Assembly (NCBI RefSeq): GCF_029589495.1
Contig: NZ_JAAIVF010000007.1
Span: forward strand, 62,001-126,000
Length of the DNA: 64,000 nucleotides
Reading direction: 5' to 3'
DNA from: Speluncibacter jeojiensis
Lineage (GTDB): Bacteria > Actinomycetota > Actinomycetes > Mycobacteriales > Mycobacteriaceae
A program made the translations under genes and the position numbers. The notes beneath the pieces were generated by a model, which searched no databases, had not been told where the DNA came from, and was given only the letters and a program-made list of their open reading frames with translations. Positions within the stretch are counted from its first letter, which is position 1. Each line of letters starts with the position of its first letter. This document shows, piece after piece, positions 29,227 to 37,089 of the stretch.

Positions 29227-29444
29227 TCGGGTCGCCGCGACGGGCGGCGACGACAACCGGGGTGTCGGGATCGGTGTCGAGCGCGGACGGGCTGTGAGGA
29301 GTCCCGAACAGCCCTGTAGGAATCACGATCAACAGCGGCGTGCCTGCCAGTTCGGCGTGGGAAGTGCGGATAGCCTGAACCTCTCGGTGGACGTCCGCCG
29401 GGAGCCGGAAGCGTGAGTGTCGGAAGCAAGAGGAGGTCACCGAC

Positions 29445-30617
29445 GTGCCGAACTCGCTTTTGTGGATCGGACTGGTCGCGGTGTGGCTGTTCGTGCTCGT
29501 CCCGATGCTGATCAACCGGCGGGAGCCGATCCGGCGCACTGGCGACGCGACTCTGGCCACGCGGGTGCTGCACCGCGGCGGCATGGCCAGGATGGTGCGC
29601 CGCAAGCCCGGTCGGCGCAGCGATCCGGCCTGGTTGAGATCCAATGCGCGGGTCGCCGTCGACGACATCGGTGACGACGCGGCAGCCGACGAGCTTCCGG
29701 ACCCCGCCGAGCGGACGGAGAAGCAGGCCTTCCCGACCGAGGACGTGCGGTCGAGCGAGGATGCGCCGTCGAGCGAGGATGCGCCGTCGAGCGGGAACTC
29801 CGTGGCGGCGGACGCGGCCGAAGCCGAGGCGGTGCATGCCGACGCTGCCGATGGCGATGAGGCTGCGGCGGATATCGAATCCGGTGGTGCGGTGGCTCCT
29901 GTCGTCCAGGCCGGTGAAACCTCCGGCGCAGGAGCCGATTCCGCTTCTGAGAGCAAGACGAAGTCGACTTCGGCGTCAGTGTCTGTGTCCGGTGGCACGC
30001 TTGCCGACCGCATGCTCGGCCGGACTCCGACGGTCGTCGCCGACGTGGCGTCCACCCCGACTCCGCCGGTCGAGGAGTCCGAAGCCCCCGCGACGAAGGA
30101 CGAGGCCGATCGGGATCTCTCCGAAACCGTTGCGGCAGAGATGGACCAGCCCGGGGCGGACGACCCGCTGCCGCCCCCGGCGCCCCGCAGGCGCGGTCGC
30201 GGCGGCTTCGACCCCGAGGCGGATGCCGAGGCTCGGGCGGTGCGGTACGCGTCCCGGCAGCGGACGGTGGTGGGCCTCACGGTCATGGCGCTGGCGACGC
30301 TGGTCCTGGGGTTGCTGGTGTTCTCGCCCCTGCTGTGGCTGCACGGCGTGATCGACGTCCTGCTGGTGCTGTACCTGACGTATCTGCGGCGGCAGGTCCG
30401 CATGGAGCAGGAGATCCGCCGTCGCAGGATGGCGCGTCTGGCGCGTGGCCGGCTGGACAATGCGGGTCGGGAGCGTCGGCGTGGACCTGTCCCGGAACGG
30501 CTGCGACGGCCGGGTGCGGTGGTCCTCGAGGTCGACGACGAGGACCCGGTGTTCGACCACCTGGAGTTCTACCATCCGGCGGTGCACCACGACATGGCGC
30601 GCGCCTCCGGCCAGTAG
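29445..30617 (+). CDS. sepX: Divisome protein SepX/GlpR
   Basis: Actinobacterial division-associated membrane protein of 390 residues, equivalent to Rv0996. An N-terminal membrane helix (MPNSLLWIGLVAVWLFVLVP) is followed by a conserved basic segment with REPIRRTGD and RRSDPAWLRSNARV. A long acidic low-complexity region contains tandem SSEDAP repeats. Two adjacent membrane helices (about 273-308) precede a basic cytoplasmic tail. In Streptomyces SepX stabilises division sites; the helix arrangement here agrees. GTG 29445 has a perfect AGGAGG site. It stands alone after a 218-nt gap that holds no other gene. Confidence 0.85.
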   Translation: MPNSLLWIGLVAVWLFVLVPMLINRREPIRRTGDATLATRVLHRGGMARMVRRKPGRRSDPAWLRSNARVAVDDIGDDAAADELPDPAERTEKQAFPTEDVRSSEDAPSSEDAPSSGNSVAADAAEAEAVHADAADGDEAAADIESGGAVAPVVQAGETSGAGADSASESKTKSTSASVSVSGGTLADRMLGRTPTVVADVASTPTPPVEESEAPATKDEADRDLSETVAAEMDQPGADDPLPPPAPRRRGRGGFDPEADAEARAVRYASRQRTVVGLTVMALATLVLGLLVFSPLLWLHGVIDVLLVLYLTYLRRQVRMEQEIRRRRMARLARGRLDNAGRERRRGPVPERLRRPGAVVLEVDDEDPVFDHLEFYHPAVHHDMARASGQ

Positions 30618-30682
30618 GTCTCCGGGCGGCGGGCATCAGGCCGGAACCGGTACCTGGAAATGATGTCTGACATGCCGATTCG

Positions 30683-30709
30683 TTGTTTCCCTCCGGGGCC
30701 TGCTATCGT
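30683..30709 (+). promoter_or_regulatory. Promoter of tRNA-Ala
   Basis: TTGTTT (30683-30688) and TATCGT (30704-30709) are 15 bp apart, with TGC before the -10 giving an extended form. The expected transcript start is about 20 nt before the tRNA. Confidence 0.5.
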
Positions 30710-30736
30710 TTCCACGTCAGCCGGTGAGGCCGACGC

Positions 30737-30812
30737 GGGGCTGTGGCGCAGTTGGTAGCGCGACTCGTTCGCATCGAGTAGGTCAGGGGTTCGATTCCCC
30801 TCAGCTCCACCA
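30737..30812 (+). tRNA. tRNA-Ala, anticodon CGC
   Basis: A complete 76-nt cloverleaf with encoded CCA. The acceptor GGGGCTG pairs with CAGCTCC and includes the G3:U70 pair that identifies alanine tRNA. The D arm is GCGC-AGTTGGTA-GCGC, the anticodon loop TTCGCAT gives CGC and reads the GCG codon, and the T arm is AGGGG-TTCGATT-CCCCT. Confidence 0.97.
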
Positions 30813-30816
30813 CCGA

Positions 30817-30846
30817 GAGGCGCCTTCCGAATCCGGAAGGCGCCTC
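30817..30846 (+). terminator. Terminator after tRNA-Ala
   Basis: A perfect 13-bp stem (30817-30829 with 30834-30846) with an AATC loop is followed by TTGT and starts 5 nt after the tRNA. Confidence 0.88.
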
Positions 30847-30922
30847 TTGTCGTATTCGGGTGGGTGCGCTGCCGGTTCGACCCTGCGCCGCGGGCCGTGG
30901 CGGCCGAAGTCCGCTCGGGCAC

Positions 30923-30928
30923 TAGGCT
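30923..30928 (+). promoter_or_regulatory. -10 box TAGGCT of the lipoprotein gene
   Basis: TAGGCT ends 8 nt before the ATG at 30937 and no ribosome site lies between, so the mRNA is probably leaderless. Confidence 0.5.
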
Positions 30929-30936
30929 CTTCGTTC

Positions 30937-32028
30937 ATGGCACGGCGATCCGGATCGGCAATCGCGGTCCTGCTGCTGCTCGTCGGCCTCGCGGCCTGCT
31001 CGTCGGCGCCGGACCCGCACGAGGTCGATGCCGACCGCGTCGAACACGCGCTGGCCGCGCTGCCCGAGGTGACGACGGCGAGCGTCGACTACACCGATCG
31101 GCCGAGCATCGGTCCGCGTGTGCAGGCGGTCGTCCGGGTTCGGTCGGGCGCCGACCAGCGGGCACTGGTCGCGATCAGCACCACCTTCGCCGCGCAACGC
31201 GGCGCCGCCGGGCTGGGCTCGGCGCCGGCGGATCTGCGCATCCAGGTGCCCTTCCCCGGAGAGTCCGCGCAGTCGCGCCAGGAGTTCCGGCAACAGGATT
31301 TCGGTGTCCCGGAGGCGGCATTGAGCGGGCAGATCGGACTCTGGCGAGATCTGGTGCGCGCCTTCGGTCCCGCCGTCTCCGGCGTGCTCACCGCCCGGAC
31401 GGCCGTCGACCCCGCGACTTTGCCCTTCCGGCAGAAATTCACGGTGGACGTCCCGTCCGACGGTCGCAGCACGACCACGCTACTCGACGCGTACCGGCGG
31501 CTTGCGGCATTGCCCGGCGCCGACGATCCGGTCCACTACTGGGAGCTGGTCGACGCGGGCACTCCGCTGCGCTCGAGTCTGTCGTCGCCGTACGGGTTGC
31601 CGTCGGAACAGGTGACGGCGACCTGGAGCGAGCTCGAGGACGCATTCTCCAATCTGCCACCGGGCAGCGACTCGGGGCTGTCGCTGGTGGCCTACGACGG
31701 CCAGTGGACGGTGGACAGTCAGATCACGCTCCCCGGCGTCTCGATGACAACGGTCCCGCCCGGGTCGTTCGCGCCCGCGACCTACCGCACGCTGGTCTGG
31801 CCGCTGCTCACCGCGCAGACGCGTGTTCTCGCGCGGACCGGGCGGCCCTTCGCCTACCGGGTGGCCAGGGTGGGGGTGCCCGGGCCCGACGGCGGCTACG
31901 ACTACTTCGTGCGGCTCGCGCCGAACGAGTGCCTGCGGCCGATCGACGACACCGGGGGCGGCTGGGGCCGGGACTTGCGCAACTACTACGAAGCGCTGCC
32001 CGAGCACCTGCCCACCAGCTGTCCCTGA
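30937..32028 (+). CDS. Putative secreted lipoprotein, unknown function
   Basis: A 363-residue protein with a lipoprotein signal: basic MARRSG, a hydrophobic core and the lipobox LAAC with Cys21 as the acylated residue. The mature protein lies outside the membrane. I recognise no catalytic domain. The sequence alternates strands and helices across its length and ends with a C-terminal Cys pair region (NECLRP ... TSCP) that could form a disulfide. The upstream in-frame extension would run through the tRNA and is rejected. Transcription is probably leaderless from the TAGGCT at 30923. Confidence 0.75.
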   Translation: MARRSGSAIAVLLLLVGLAACSSAPDPHEVDADRVEHALAALPEVTTASVDYTDRPSIGPRVQAVVRVRSGADQRALVAISTTFAAQRGAAGLGSAPADLRIQVPFPGESAQSRQEFRQQDFGVPEAALSGQIGLWRDLVRAFGPAVSGVLTARTAVDPATLPFRQKFTVDVPSDGRSTTTLLDAYRRLAALPGADDPVHYWELVDAGTPLRSSLSSPYGLPSEQVTATWSELEDAFSNLPPGSDSGLSLVAYDGQWTVDSQITLPGVSMTTVPPGSFAPATYRTLVWPLLTAQTRVLARTGRPFAYRVARVGVPGPDGGYDYFVRLAPNECLRPIDDTGGGWGRDLRNYYEALPEHLPTSCP

Positions 32029-32065
32029 GCAGCCGGCTACAGGGAGACGTCCCCGGTGGGACCAA

Positions 32066-32085
32066 GTAGTTGATTGCTCAACTAC
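32066..32085 (+). promoter_or_regulatory. Perfect 20-bp palindromic operator over the doxX promoter
   Basis: GTAGTTGA, TTGC, TCAACTAC: eight-base arms match perfectly around a 4-bp spacer. The right half of the left arm overlaps the -35 hexamer TTGATT. The layout is typical of a MarR/DUF24-type repressor site. No such regulator gene is adjacent; the GntR gene at 33276 is on the other strand. Confidence 0.75.
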
Positions 32086-32097
32086 CGCTTGTATGCT
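32070..32097 (+). promoter_or_regulatory. doxX promoter
   Basis: TTGATT (32070-32075), 16 bp, TATGCT (32092-32097), then the ATG at 32105 after 7 nt. This predicts a leaderless transcript. Confidence 0.65.
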
Positions 32098-32104
32098 GCG
32101 AGTC

Positions 32105-32542
32105 ATGACCCCGTCACCGTTTCGTTCCGTGGTAGTGCTGCTCGCCCGCGTCGGGCTCGGCGTGATCTTCTTCGCCCACGGCTGGCAGAAGTTCTTCACC
32201 TGGGGCATCGACGGCACCCAGGCCTCGTTCGACAAGATGGGTGCCCCGCTGCCGGACGTCTCCGCGGTGCTCGCCGCGACAGTGGAGCTGGTCGGGGGTG
32301 CGGCGCTGATCGTCGGTCTGGCCGTCCCGGTCTTCGCGGTCCTGCTGTTCCTGGACATGCTCGGGGCGTACTTCATCGTCCACGCCGGCCACGGGATCTT
32401 CATCGGCGGCGGAGGCTACGAGCTGGTTTTGGGCCTCGGCACGGGCGCGCTGCTGCTGGCGGTCACCGGGGCGGGCCGGTTCAGCGTCGACCAGCTGCTC
32501 GGCTCACGGGCGATCTGGAATCGGCGCCCGGTCGCGGCCTGA
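32105..32542 (+). CDS. DoxX-family membrane protein
   Basis: A 145-residue protein of the DoxX family with four hydrophobic helices. The family signature R(V/L)GLGVIFFAHGWQKFF is at residues 15-30, followed by DKMGAPLP and the AATVELVGGAALIVGLAVP segment. In mycobacteria DoxX forms a membrane oxidoreductase complex with SodA and SseA in redox defence; other members have quinone-linked or thiosulfate-oxidation roles. ATG 32105 is chosen because of the promoter spacing; an in-frame ATG at 32093 overlaps the -10. Control by a repressor binding the palindrome at 32066 is inferred, and related doxX genes elsewhere respond to quinone or oxidative stress. Confidence 0.88.
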   Translation: MTPSPFRSVVVLLARVGLGVIFFAHGWQKFFTWGIDGTQASFDKMGAPLPDVSAVLAATVELVGGAALIVGLAVPVFAVLLFLDMLGAYFIVHAGHGIFIGGGGYELVLGLGTGALLLAVTGAGRFSVDQLLGSRAIWNRRPVAA

Positions 32543-32610
32543 ACCGACCGCCCGCGGCCGCGGACCGAACCGGCCACGGCCGATACCCGGCGGAGCCGAT
32601 CGAGCTCTGC

Positions 32611-32616
32611 GATACT
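32611..32616 (+). promoter_or_regulatory. -10 box of the GlsB-type gene
   Basis: GATACT ends 7 nt before the ATG at 32624 with no ribosome site between, which suggests a leaderless mRNA. Confidence 0.45.
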
Positions 32617-32623
32617 TCGCGGC

Positions 32624-32890
32624 ATGTTGATCATCGGGATCCTGGTGTTCGGAATGCTCATCGGTGCCGCCGCGCAGCTCGTGGTGGGCAAGTCGAACGC
32701 AGGCATCGACTGGGGCCTGGCCTTCGCCGCCGGCGTCATCGGGTCGTTCATCGGTGGGCTGCTCGTCAGCCTGATCGCCGGTGACGGCCTCGCCTTCCGC
32801 CCCAGCGGGATCATCGGCTCACTGGTCGGCGCCATCATCGTGACCACGGGGTGGTCGTGGTGGCGGAGGCGCGCGTCCGTGAACGGCTGA
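32624..32890 (+). CDS. GlsB/YeaQ/YmgE family small membrane protein
   Basis: An 88-residue protein with three hydrophobic helices and the glycine-rich pattern of the transglycosylase-associated (GlsB/YeaQ/YmgE) family: LIIGILVFGMLIGAAAQLV, GVIGSFIGGLLVSLI and GIIGSLVGAIIVT. Members are often stress-induced; no enzyme activity is established. It sits between doxX and the convergent GntR gene. The start codon is fixed by the short reading frame and the -10 at 32611. Confidence 0.85.
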   Translation: MLIIGILVFGMLIGAAAQLVVGKSNAGIDWGLAFAAGVIGSFIGGLLVSLIAGDGLAFRPSGIIGSLVGAIIVTTGWSWWRRRASVNG

Positions 32891-32901
32891 GGTTCGAGCG
32901 G

Positions 32902-33276
32902 TCAGGCGCCGGTGGCGCGCAGGGCCTGCTCGACCAGGTGCAAGGCCTGCGCGTCGTCGATTCCCAGATCCCGCAGGGTGCGCACGTAGTCCATCGCGGC
33001 CCGCTGGGCGTGCAGGCGGGTGGTGTCGCCGGCGGCGGCGATGAACGAGCCCTGACGCCCGCGGGTCTCGATGGCGCCGGACTCCTCGAGTTCGCGGTAG
33101 GTCCTGGCCACCGTGTTCGCCGCCAGCCCGAGGTCCGCGGCCAGTGCGCGGACCGTGGGCAGGCGGGCTCCGGCGAGCAGTTCCCCGCGCCGCACCAACT
33201 CGAGGATCTGCAGTCGTAGCTGTTCGAACGGCGGCGTCGACGACGAGTCGTGGTCGATCCGAATGTCCAGGCTCAT
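32902..33276 (-). CDS. GntR-family regulator, YtrA/YhcF type
   Basis: A short transcription factor of 124 residues with an N-terminal winged helix and no large effector domain. The DNA-binding helix region reads ARLPTVRALAADLGLAANTVARTYRELEESG split over residues 33-63. The short C-terminal helical tail is typical of the YtrA/YhcF subgroup, which commonly regulates nearby transporter or membrane-protein genes. ATG 33276 follows GAAGGTGA; the in-frame extension to 33372 overlaps the pmt 3' region. It converges with the GlsB gene and lies downstream of pmt on the same strand, 40 nt away. Confidence 0.85.
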   Translation of the reverse strand: MSLDIRIDHDSSSTPPFEQLRLQILELVRRGELLAGARLPTVRALAADLGLAANTVARTYRELEESGAIETRGRQGSFIAAAGDTTRLHAQRAAMDYVRTLRDLGIDDAQALHLVEQALRATGA

Positions 33277-33316
33277 AGCTTGCGTCACCTTCCCGGTGGT
33301 GCGTCCCTGTGTTGTG

Positions 33317-34882
33317 TCAGCGCCAACTGGGCAGCCAGAGTTGCTGCTGCCATTGTTCGGGGGTGAGTGCACCGGCGGTCAGGATCGGCCACAGCCAGAT
33401 GAAGTTCACCACCACCAGTGCGACGTAGCCGCTGACCAGCATCAGCCCCAGTGTGCGTCGTTCGGGATGTGCGCGTGCCCGGCCCAGGATCTGTCCCAGC
33501 GTCAAGGCCAGCAGGATCACCATGAACGGCGCCATCGGCACGGCGTAGAAGTAGTACATCTGCCGGTCCAGGTTCAGGAACCACGGCAGGAAACCGGCCA
33601 GGTAGCCGACCAGTGCGGCCGCGAAACGCCAGTCGCGACGGACCACCGTGCACCACGTCGCCCACGCCAGCAGCGGCACCGCCAGCCACCACATGGCCGG
33701 CGTGCCGACCAGCATCATCGCGCGTACACACTCGTTCGCGTCGCACCCCTTCACCTGCGGACCCTGGGCGAAGTAGTACAGCATCGGGCGCAGGCCCATC
33801 GGCCACGTCCACGGCTTGGACTCCCACGGATGGTGATAGCCCGCCGAGTTCGTCAGGTGCTCGTGGAAGTTCAGGACGTTGCCGCTGTAGTACCAGAGGC
33901 CGCGCAGCGCGGGGGGTACGAACGAGAAGTCGCCGTCGGTGCCGACCTTGTAGCCGACCACGTGCCGATCCACGCCGATCTCGCTGGCGAACCAGGCCCA
34001 GAAGCTCGCCAGGTACAGGCCCAGCGGCAACACCACGAGGCTGGCGACCGAGCGCCACGAGTCACGGACGAACGTGCCGAGCCAGGGACGCTGGACCCCG
34101 TAGGCGCGCCGGGCTGCGACGTCGAAGCCGACACACAGCAATCCGAAGAACGCCACGTAGTAGAGGCCGCCCCATTTGCAGGCGCAGGCAAGTCCGAGCA
34201 TGACGCCGGTGGTGAAACGCCACCAGCGGAAGCCGAGTCGCGGACCGAGCGGGGTGTCGGCGATCCGCCCCTCGACCCACACACGGTGCAGACGCCGGCG
34301 CACCTGATCACGGTCGACGATCAACGCGCCGAATGCGGCGACCACGAACAGGGCCTGGAAGATGTCGAGCATGCCGAGCCGCGACGAGACGAACGTGACA
34401 CCGTCGGCGATGACGAGGATGCCGGCGATGGCGCCCACCAGGGTGGACCGCGCCATGCGGCGGGCGATCCGGATGACGAGCAGCACCAGCACCGTGCCGA
34501 CGACCGCGGAGGCGAACCGCCACCCGAACCCGGTGTACCCGAAGATCGCCTCGCCGATCGCGATCAGCTGCTTGGCCAGCGGCGGGTGGACCACCAGTTC
34601 GTAGCCGGGATTGTCCTCGATCCACCCGCCGTGCAGCATCTGCCAGGCCTGGGGGACGTAGTGCTTCTCATCGAACACAGGGGTGCCGGCATCGGTCGGG
34701 TACCCGAGCAGAACGAACCTGGTCGCGGCCGCTATCGCGCTGAGGACCAGCGTGACCACCCAGCCCCGGAATCGGTCGGTCGGCCCGAAGTCCGGTGCGG
34801 GAGCGAGGGGTTGCGGACTGGTGACGGGCGTGTCCTCCGGCGGGCAGGGTGGCTTGTCGGCCGCGTCGGTCAGGGTCGTCAC
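33317..34882 (-). CDS. pmt: Dolichyl-phosphate-mannose protein mannosyltransferase
   Basis: Integral membrane GT39 enzyme that moves mannose from polyprenyl-phosphate-mannose to Ser/Thr of proteins exported by Sec; equivalent to Rv1002c. The 521 residues match its length. The essential Asp-Glu pair in the first extracytoplasmic loop is DE at 71-72 (FDEKHYVPQ), and a second conserved loop holds VHPPLAK. About ten membrane helices follow, with the C-terminal NFIWLWPILTAGALT motif. GTG 34882 was chosen; the open frame continues far upstream over rsmI antisense and is rejected. It is divergent from rsmI with a 24-nt gap. Confidence 0.93.
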   Translation of the reverse strand: MTTLTDAADKPPCPPEDTPVTSPQPLAPAPDFGPTDRFRGWVVTLVLSAIAAATRFVLLGYPTDAGTPVFDEKHYVPQAWQMLHGGWIEDNPGYELVVHPPLAKQLIAIGEAIFGYTGFGWRFASAVVGTVLVLLVIRIARRMARSTLVGAIAGILVIADGVTFVSSRLGMLDIFQALFVVAAFGALIVDRDQVRRRLHRVWVEGRIADTPLGPRLGFRWWRFTTGVMLGLACACKWGGLYYVAFFGLLCVGFDVAARRAYGVQRPWLGTFVRDSWRSVASLVVLPLGLYLASFWAWFASEIGVDRHVVGYKVGTDGDFSFVPPALRGLWYYSGNVLNFHEHLTNSAGYHHPWESKPWTWPMGLRPMLYYFAQGPQVKGCDANECVRAMMLVGTPAMWWLAVPLLAWATWCTVVRRDWRFAAALVGYLAGFLPWFLNLDRQMYYFYAVPMAPFMVILLALTLGQILGRARAHPERRTLGLMLVSGYVALVVVNFIWLWPILTAGALTPEQWQQQLWLPSWR

Positions 34883-34892
34883 GCGATGATCG

Positions 34893-34898
34893 TAGGCT
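34893..34898 (+). promoter_or_regulatory. -10 box TAGGCT of rsmI
   Basis: TAGGCT ends 8 nt before the ATG at 34907, suggesting a leaderless mRNA. It lies in the 24-nt gap from the divergent pmt gene, so the two transcription units are back to back. Confidence 0.5.
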
Positions 34899-34906
34899 GT
34901 GCAGCC

Positions 34907-35740
34907 ATGAGTGGGCGTCTGGTACTGGCTGCAACCCCGATGGGCGAGATCCGCGATGCGTCGCCGCGACTGTGCGAGGCGCTCGGCTCCGCCGACGTCG
35001 TCGCCGCGGAGGACACCCGGCGCACCCGCACGCTGGCGGCCGCGCTCGGCGTGCAGATCACAGGCAAGGTCGTGAGCTTCTACGACCAGGTCGAGACCAG
35101 CAGGCTGCCGATGCTCGTCGCCGAGGTGGCGCAGGGGAGGACCGTACTGTTGGTCACCGACGCCGGCATGCCCTCGGTCAGCGACCCGGGGTATCGCCTG
35201 GTGCAGGCCTGCGTGGCGGAGGACCTTCCGGTCACCTGCCTGCCCGGTCCGTCTGCGGTGACCACTGCGCTCGCGTTGTCCGGGCTGCCCGTGGAGCGGT
35301 TCTGCTTCGACGGATTCCCGCCCCGCAAGCCCGGTGCCCGCCGCGCGTGGTTCGAGACGCTGACATCCGAGCCGCGGGCGTGCGTGTTCTTCGAGGCGCC
35401 GCACCGGTTGGCGGCCTGCCTGCAGGACGCGGTCGACGTACTCGGCGGCGACCGTCGGGCCGCAGTGTGCCGGGAACTGACTAAGACGTATGAGGAGGTC
35501 AAGCGCGGCACCCTCGGCGAGCTGGCCCAGTGGGCAGCCGAGGGTGTGCGCGGTGAGATCACCGTCGTGCTGGAGGCGGCGAGGCCGGTTGCCGCGGATC
35601 CGGTCGAACTGGTGGATGTGGTCGAGCGGCAGGTGTCCGACGGGGCCCGGCTCAAGGACGCGTGCGCGACCGTTGCCGCCGAGGCCGGGGTGTCCAAGCG
35701 GGAACTGTACGAGGCGGTGCTGGCGGCTCGGCGGGACTGA
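34907..35740 (+). CDS. rsmI: 16S rRNA 2'-O-ribose C1402 methyltransferase
   Basis: Methylates the 2'-O of C1402 in the decoding centre of 16S rRNA. The 277 residues show the tetrapyrrole-methylase-like fold: LVLAATPMGEIRDAS at the N-terminus (normally ATPIGN, here with Met), VVAAEDTRRT, VLLVTDAGMPSVSDPG, CLPGPSAVTTALALSG and FFEAPHRL. The C-terminal KRELYEAVL fits the RsmI tail. Its last 89 nt overlap the end of pabB on the opposite strand. It is the Rv1003 equivalent. Confidence 0.93.
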   Translation: MSGRLVLAATPMGEIRDASPRLCEALGSADVVAAEDTRRTRTLAAALGVQITGKVVSFYDQVETSRLPMLVAEVAQGRTVLLVTDAGMPSVSDPGYRLVQACVAEDLPVTCLPGPSAVTTALALSGLPVERFCFDGFPPRKPGARRAWFETLTSEPRACVFFEAPHRLAACLQDAVDVLGGDRRAAVCRELTKTYEEVKRGTLGELAQWAAEGVRGEITVVLEAARPVAADPVELVDVVERQVSDGARLKDACATVAAEAGVSKRELYEAVLAARRD

Positions 35741-37070
35741 GCGGTACCGCAGAGCACGACACACCGAGGATCGACGCGGCCTTGTCGAGGCATTCCTGCC
35801 ATTCCGCCGCGGGATCGGAGTCGATCGTGATGCCGCCGCCCACGCCGAGCCCGACGGTGCCGGTGTCCGCACCCGGATGGTCGGGCGCGAACTCGACCGT
35901 CCGGATCGCGACGTTCAGTTCGAGTCCGGCGAGCGGGGAGGCCATGCCGACCGCACCGCAGTAGACCCCGCGGTGCTCGGGCTCCCATTCGGACAGCAGC
36001 TGCCGGGCCCGGTGTTTCGGCGTTCCCGTCACCGAGGCCGGCGGGAAGGTGGCGGCGAGGAGCCCCGCATTGCCCACCTGCTCGGGGACGGCGGCGGCGA
36101 CGGTCGACACCAGATGCCATACCCCCGGGGCAGGGTGCACCGACAGCAACTCGCGCACCGTCACCGATCCGGGCAGCGCGAGGCGCCCGAGGTCGTTGCG
36201 GACGAGGTCGACGATCATCACGTTCTCGGCTACGTCCTTCACCGACGCGCGCAGGCGCGCCGGGTCCGCGCTCAGCGGCAACGTGCCCTTGATCGGGCTC
36301 GACCGCACCTGCTCGCCGCGGCGGGCGAGAAACAACTCCGGCGACAGCGAGGCCACTGCGCCCCACTCGCCGGCGACGAACGCGGCTCGGGCGGGCGAAC
36401 TGCTGCGCACGGCGTCGACGAAGAACCCGAGCGGCTCCCCGCGGTATCGTCCGCCGAAACGGCCGCACACACACGCCTGATAGACCTCGCCGGCGCGGAT
36501 CGCCTCGAGACAGGCCTCCACCCCGCGGCGGTGCGCGGCGCGGTCCGGCGGCGTCCACCCGATGTGCCACTGCGCGGGCTCCCGGTGCGCGGTCCCGTCC
36601 CGCGCGGTCGTTTCCCTCGCATCCCCGGTCGGCGGGTCCGGCTCGACCGCGGCGCGCAGTTCGGCCGGGCACGGGACGCCGGTGAGCGACTCGTACCACC
36701 AGCAGCCGGCCTGGTCCTGGCGCAGCACACAGTCGGTCCAGCCGCCCGCCGCCGACGGCAGGCGCGGTTCGGCCGCACCCGAGGCGACGGACCGGTCGGG
36801 ATAGCCCAGATAACCGATCCACCCGCCGCCGACGACCGGGCGAGGGGCCGTGGGTGTCGCCGGTGCCGCCGGACCGGCCATGGCCACGTCGAACGCGGAC
36901 GCGGGCGGGTGCGCGACCGCCCGGACCGACGGCGCCAGCACCGCCCGTGAGTCGAACCAGTTGCCGGTCAGCGCCGCCGGCGGTGCCAGCCCCGACCGCG
37001 CCGACCTGTGGTGCAGCGCCGACAGCACCGCATCCGCACTGCCGAGGTCGCCGAGCCGATCGATCCGCAC
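35652..37070 (-). CDS. pabB: Aminodeoxychorismate synthase component I
   Basis: Chorismate-utilising enzyme that forms 4-amino-4-deoxychorismate for folate synthesis; equivalent to Rv1005c. The 472-residue protein carries the signature SSPIKGTLPL, AENVMIVDLVRNDLGR, HLVSTVAA, FPPASVTGTPK and VGGGITIDSDP in order. GTG 37070 is taken as the start. The last 29 codons overlap the 3' end of rsmI on the other strand and encode a Pro/Arg-rich tail beyond the enzyme core. It lies 19 nt after the DUF2786 gene on the same strand, so they may be cotranscribed. Confidence 0.92.
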   Translation of the reverse strand: MRIDRLGDLGSADAVLSALHHRSARSGLAPPAALTGNWFDSRAVLAPSVRAVAHPPASAFDVAMAGPAAPATPTAPRPVVGGGWIGYLGYPDRSVASGAAEPRLPSAAGGWTDCVLRQDQAGCWWYESLTGVPCPAELRAAVEPDPPTGDARETTARDGTAHREPAQWHIGWTPPDRAAHRRGVEACLEAIRAGEVYQACVCGRFGGRYRGEPLGFFVDAVRSSSPARAAFVAGEWGAVASLSPELFLARRGEQVRSSPIKGTLPLSADPARLRASVKDVAENVMIVDLVRNDLGRLALPGSVTVRELLSVHPAPGVWHLVSTVAAAVPEQVGNAGLLAATFPPASVTGTPKHRARQLLSEWEPEHRGVYCGAVGMASPLAGLELNVAIRTVEFAPDHPGADTGTVGLGVGGGITIDSDPAAEWQECLDKAASILGVSCSAVPLSPAEPPAPPRTVPAWTPRPRRQRSRTRP

Positions 37071-37089
37071 GGCATCAGCCTGTCATCGG

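Noticed and set aside
29740-29800. 18-bp tandem repeats in sepX
   Set aside because: They encode SSEDAP repeats in a disordered region and read as ordinary coding low complexity, not a separate element.
30724-30936. Extension of the lipoprotein gene through the tRNA
   Set aside because: A lipoprotein signal starts exactly at 30937 and the tRNA is clear.
33113-34906. Long N-terminal extension of rsmI
   Set aside because: It is opposite pmt, lacks RsmI homology and a ribosome site; the family start is at 34907.
34883-35872. N-terminal extension of pmt over rsmI
   Set aside because: The sequence is antisense to rsmI. Pmt length and the DE motif position fit the start at 34882.
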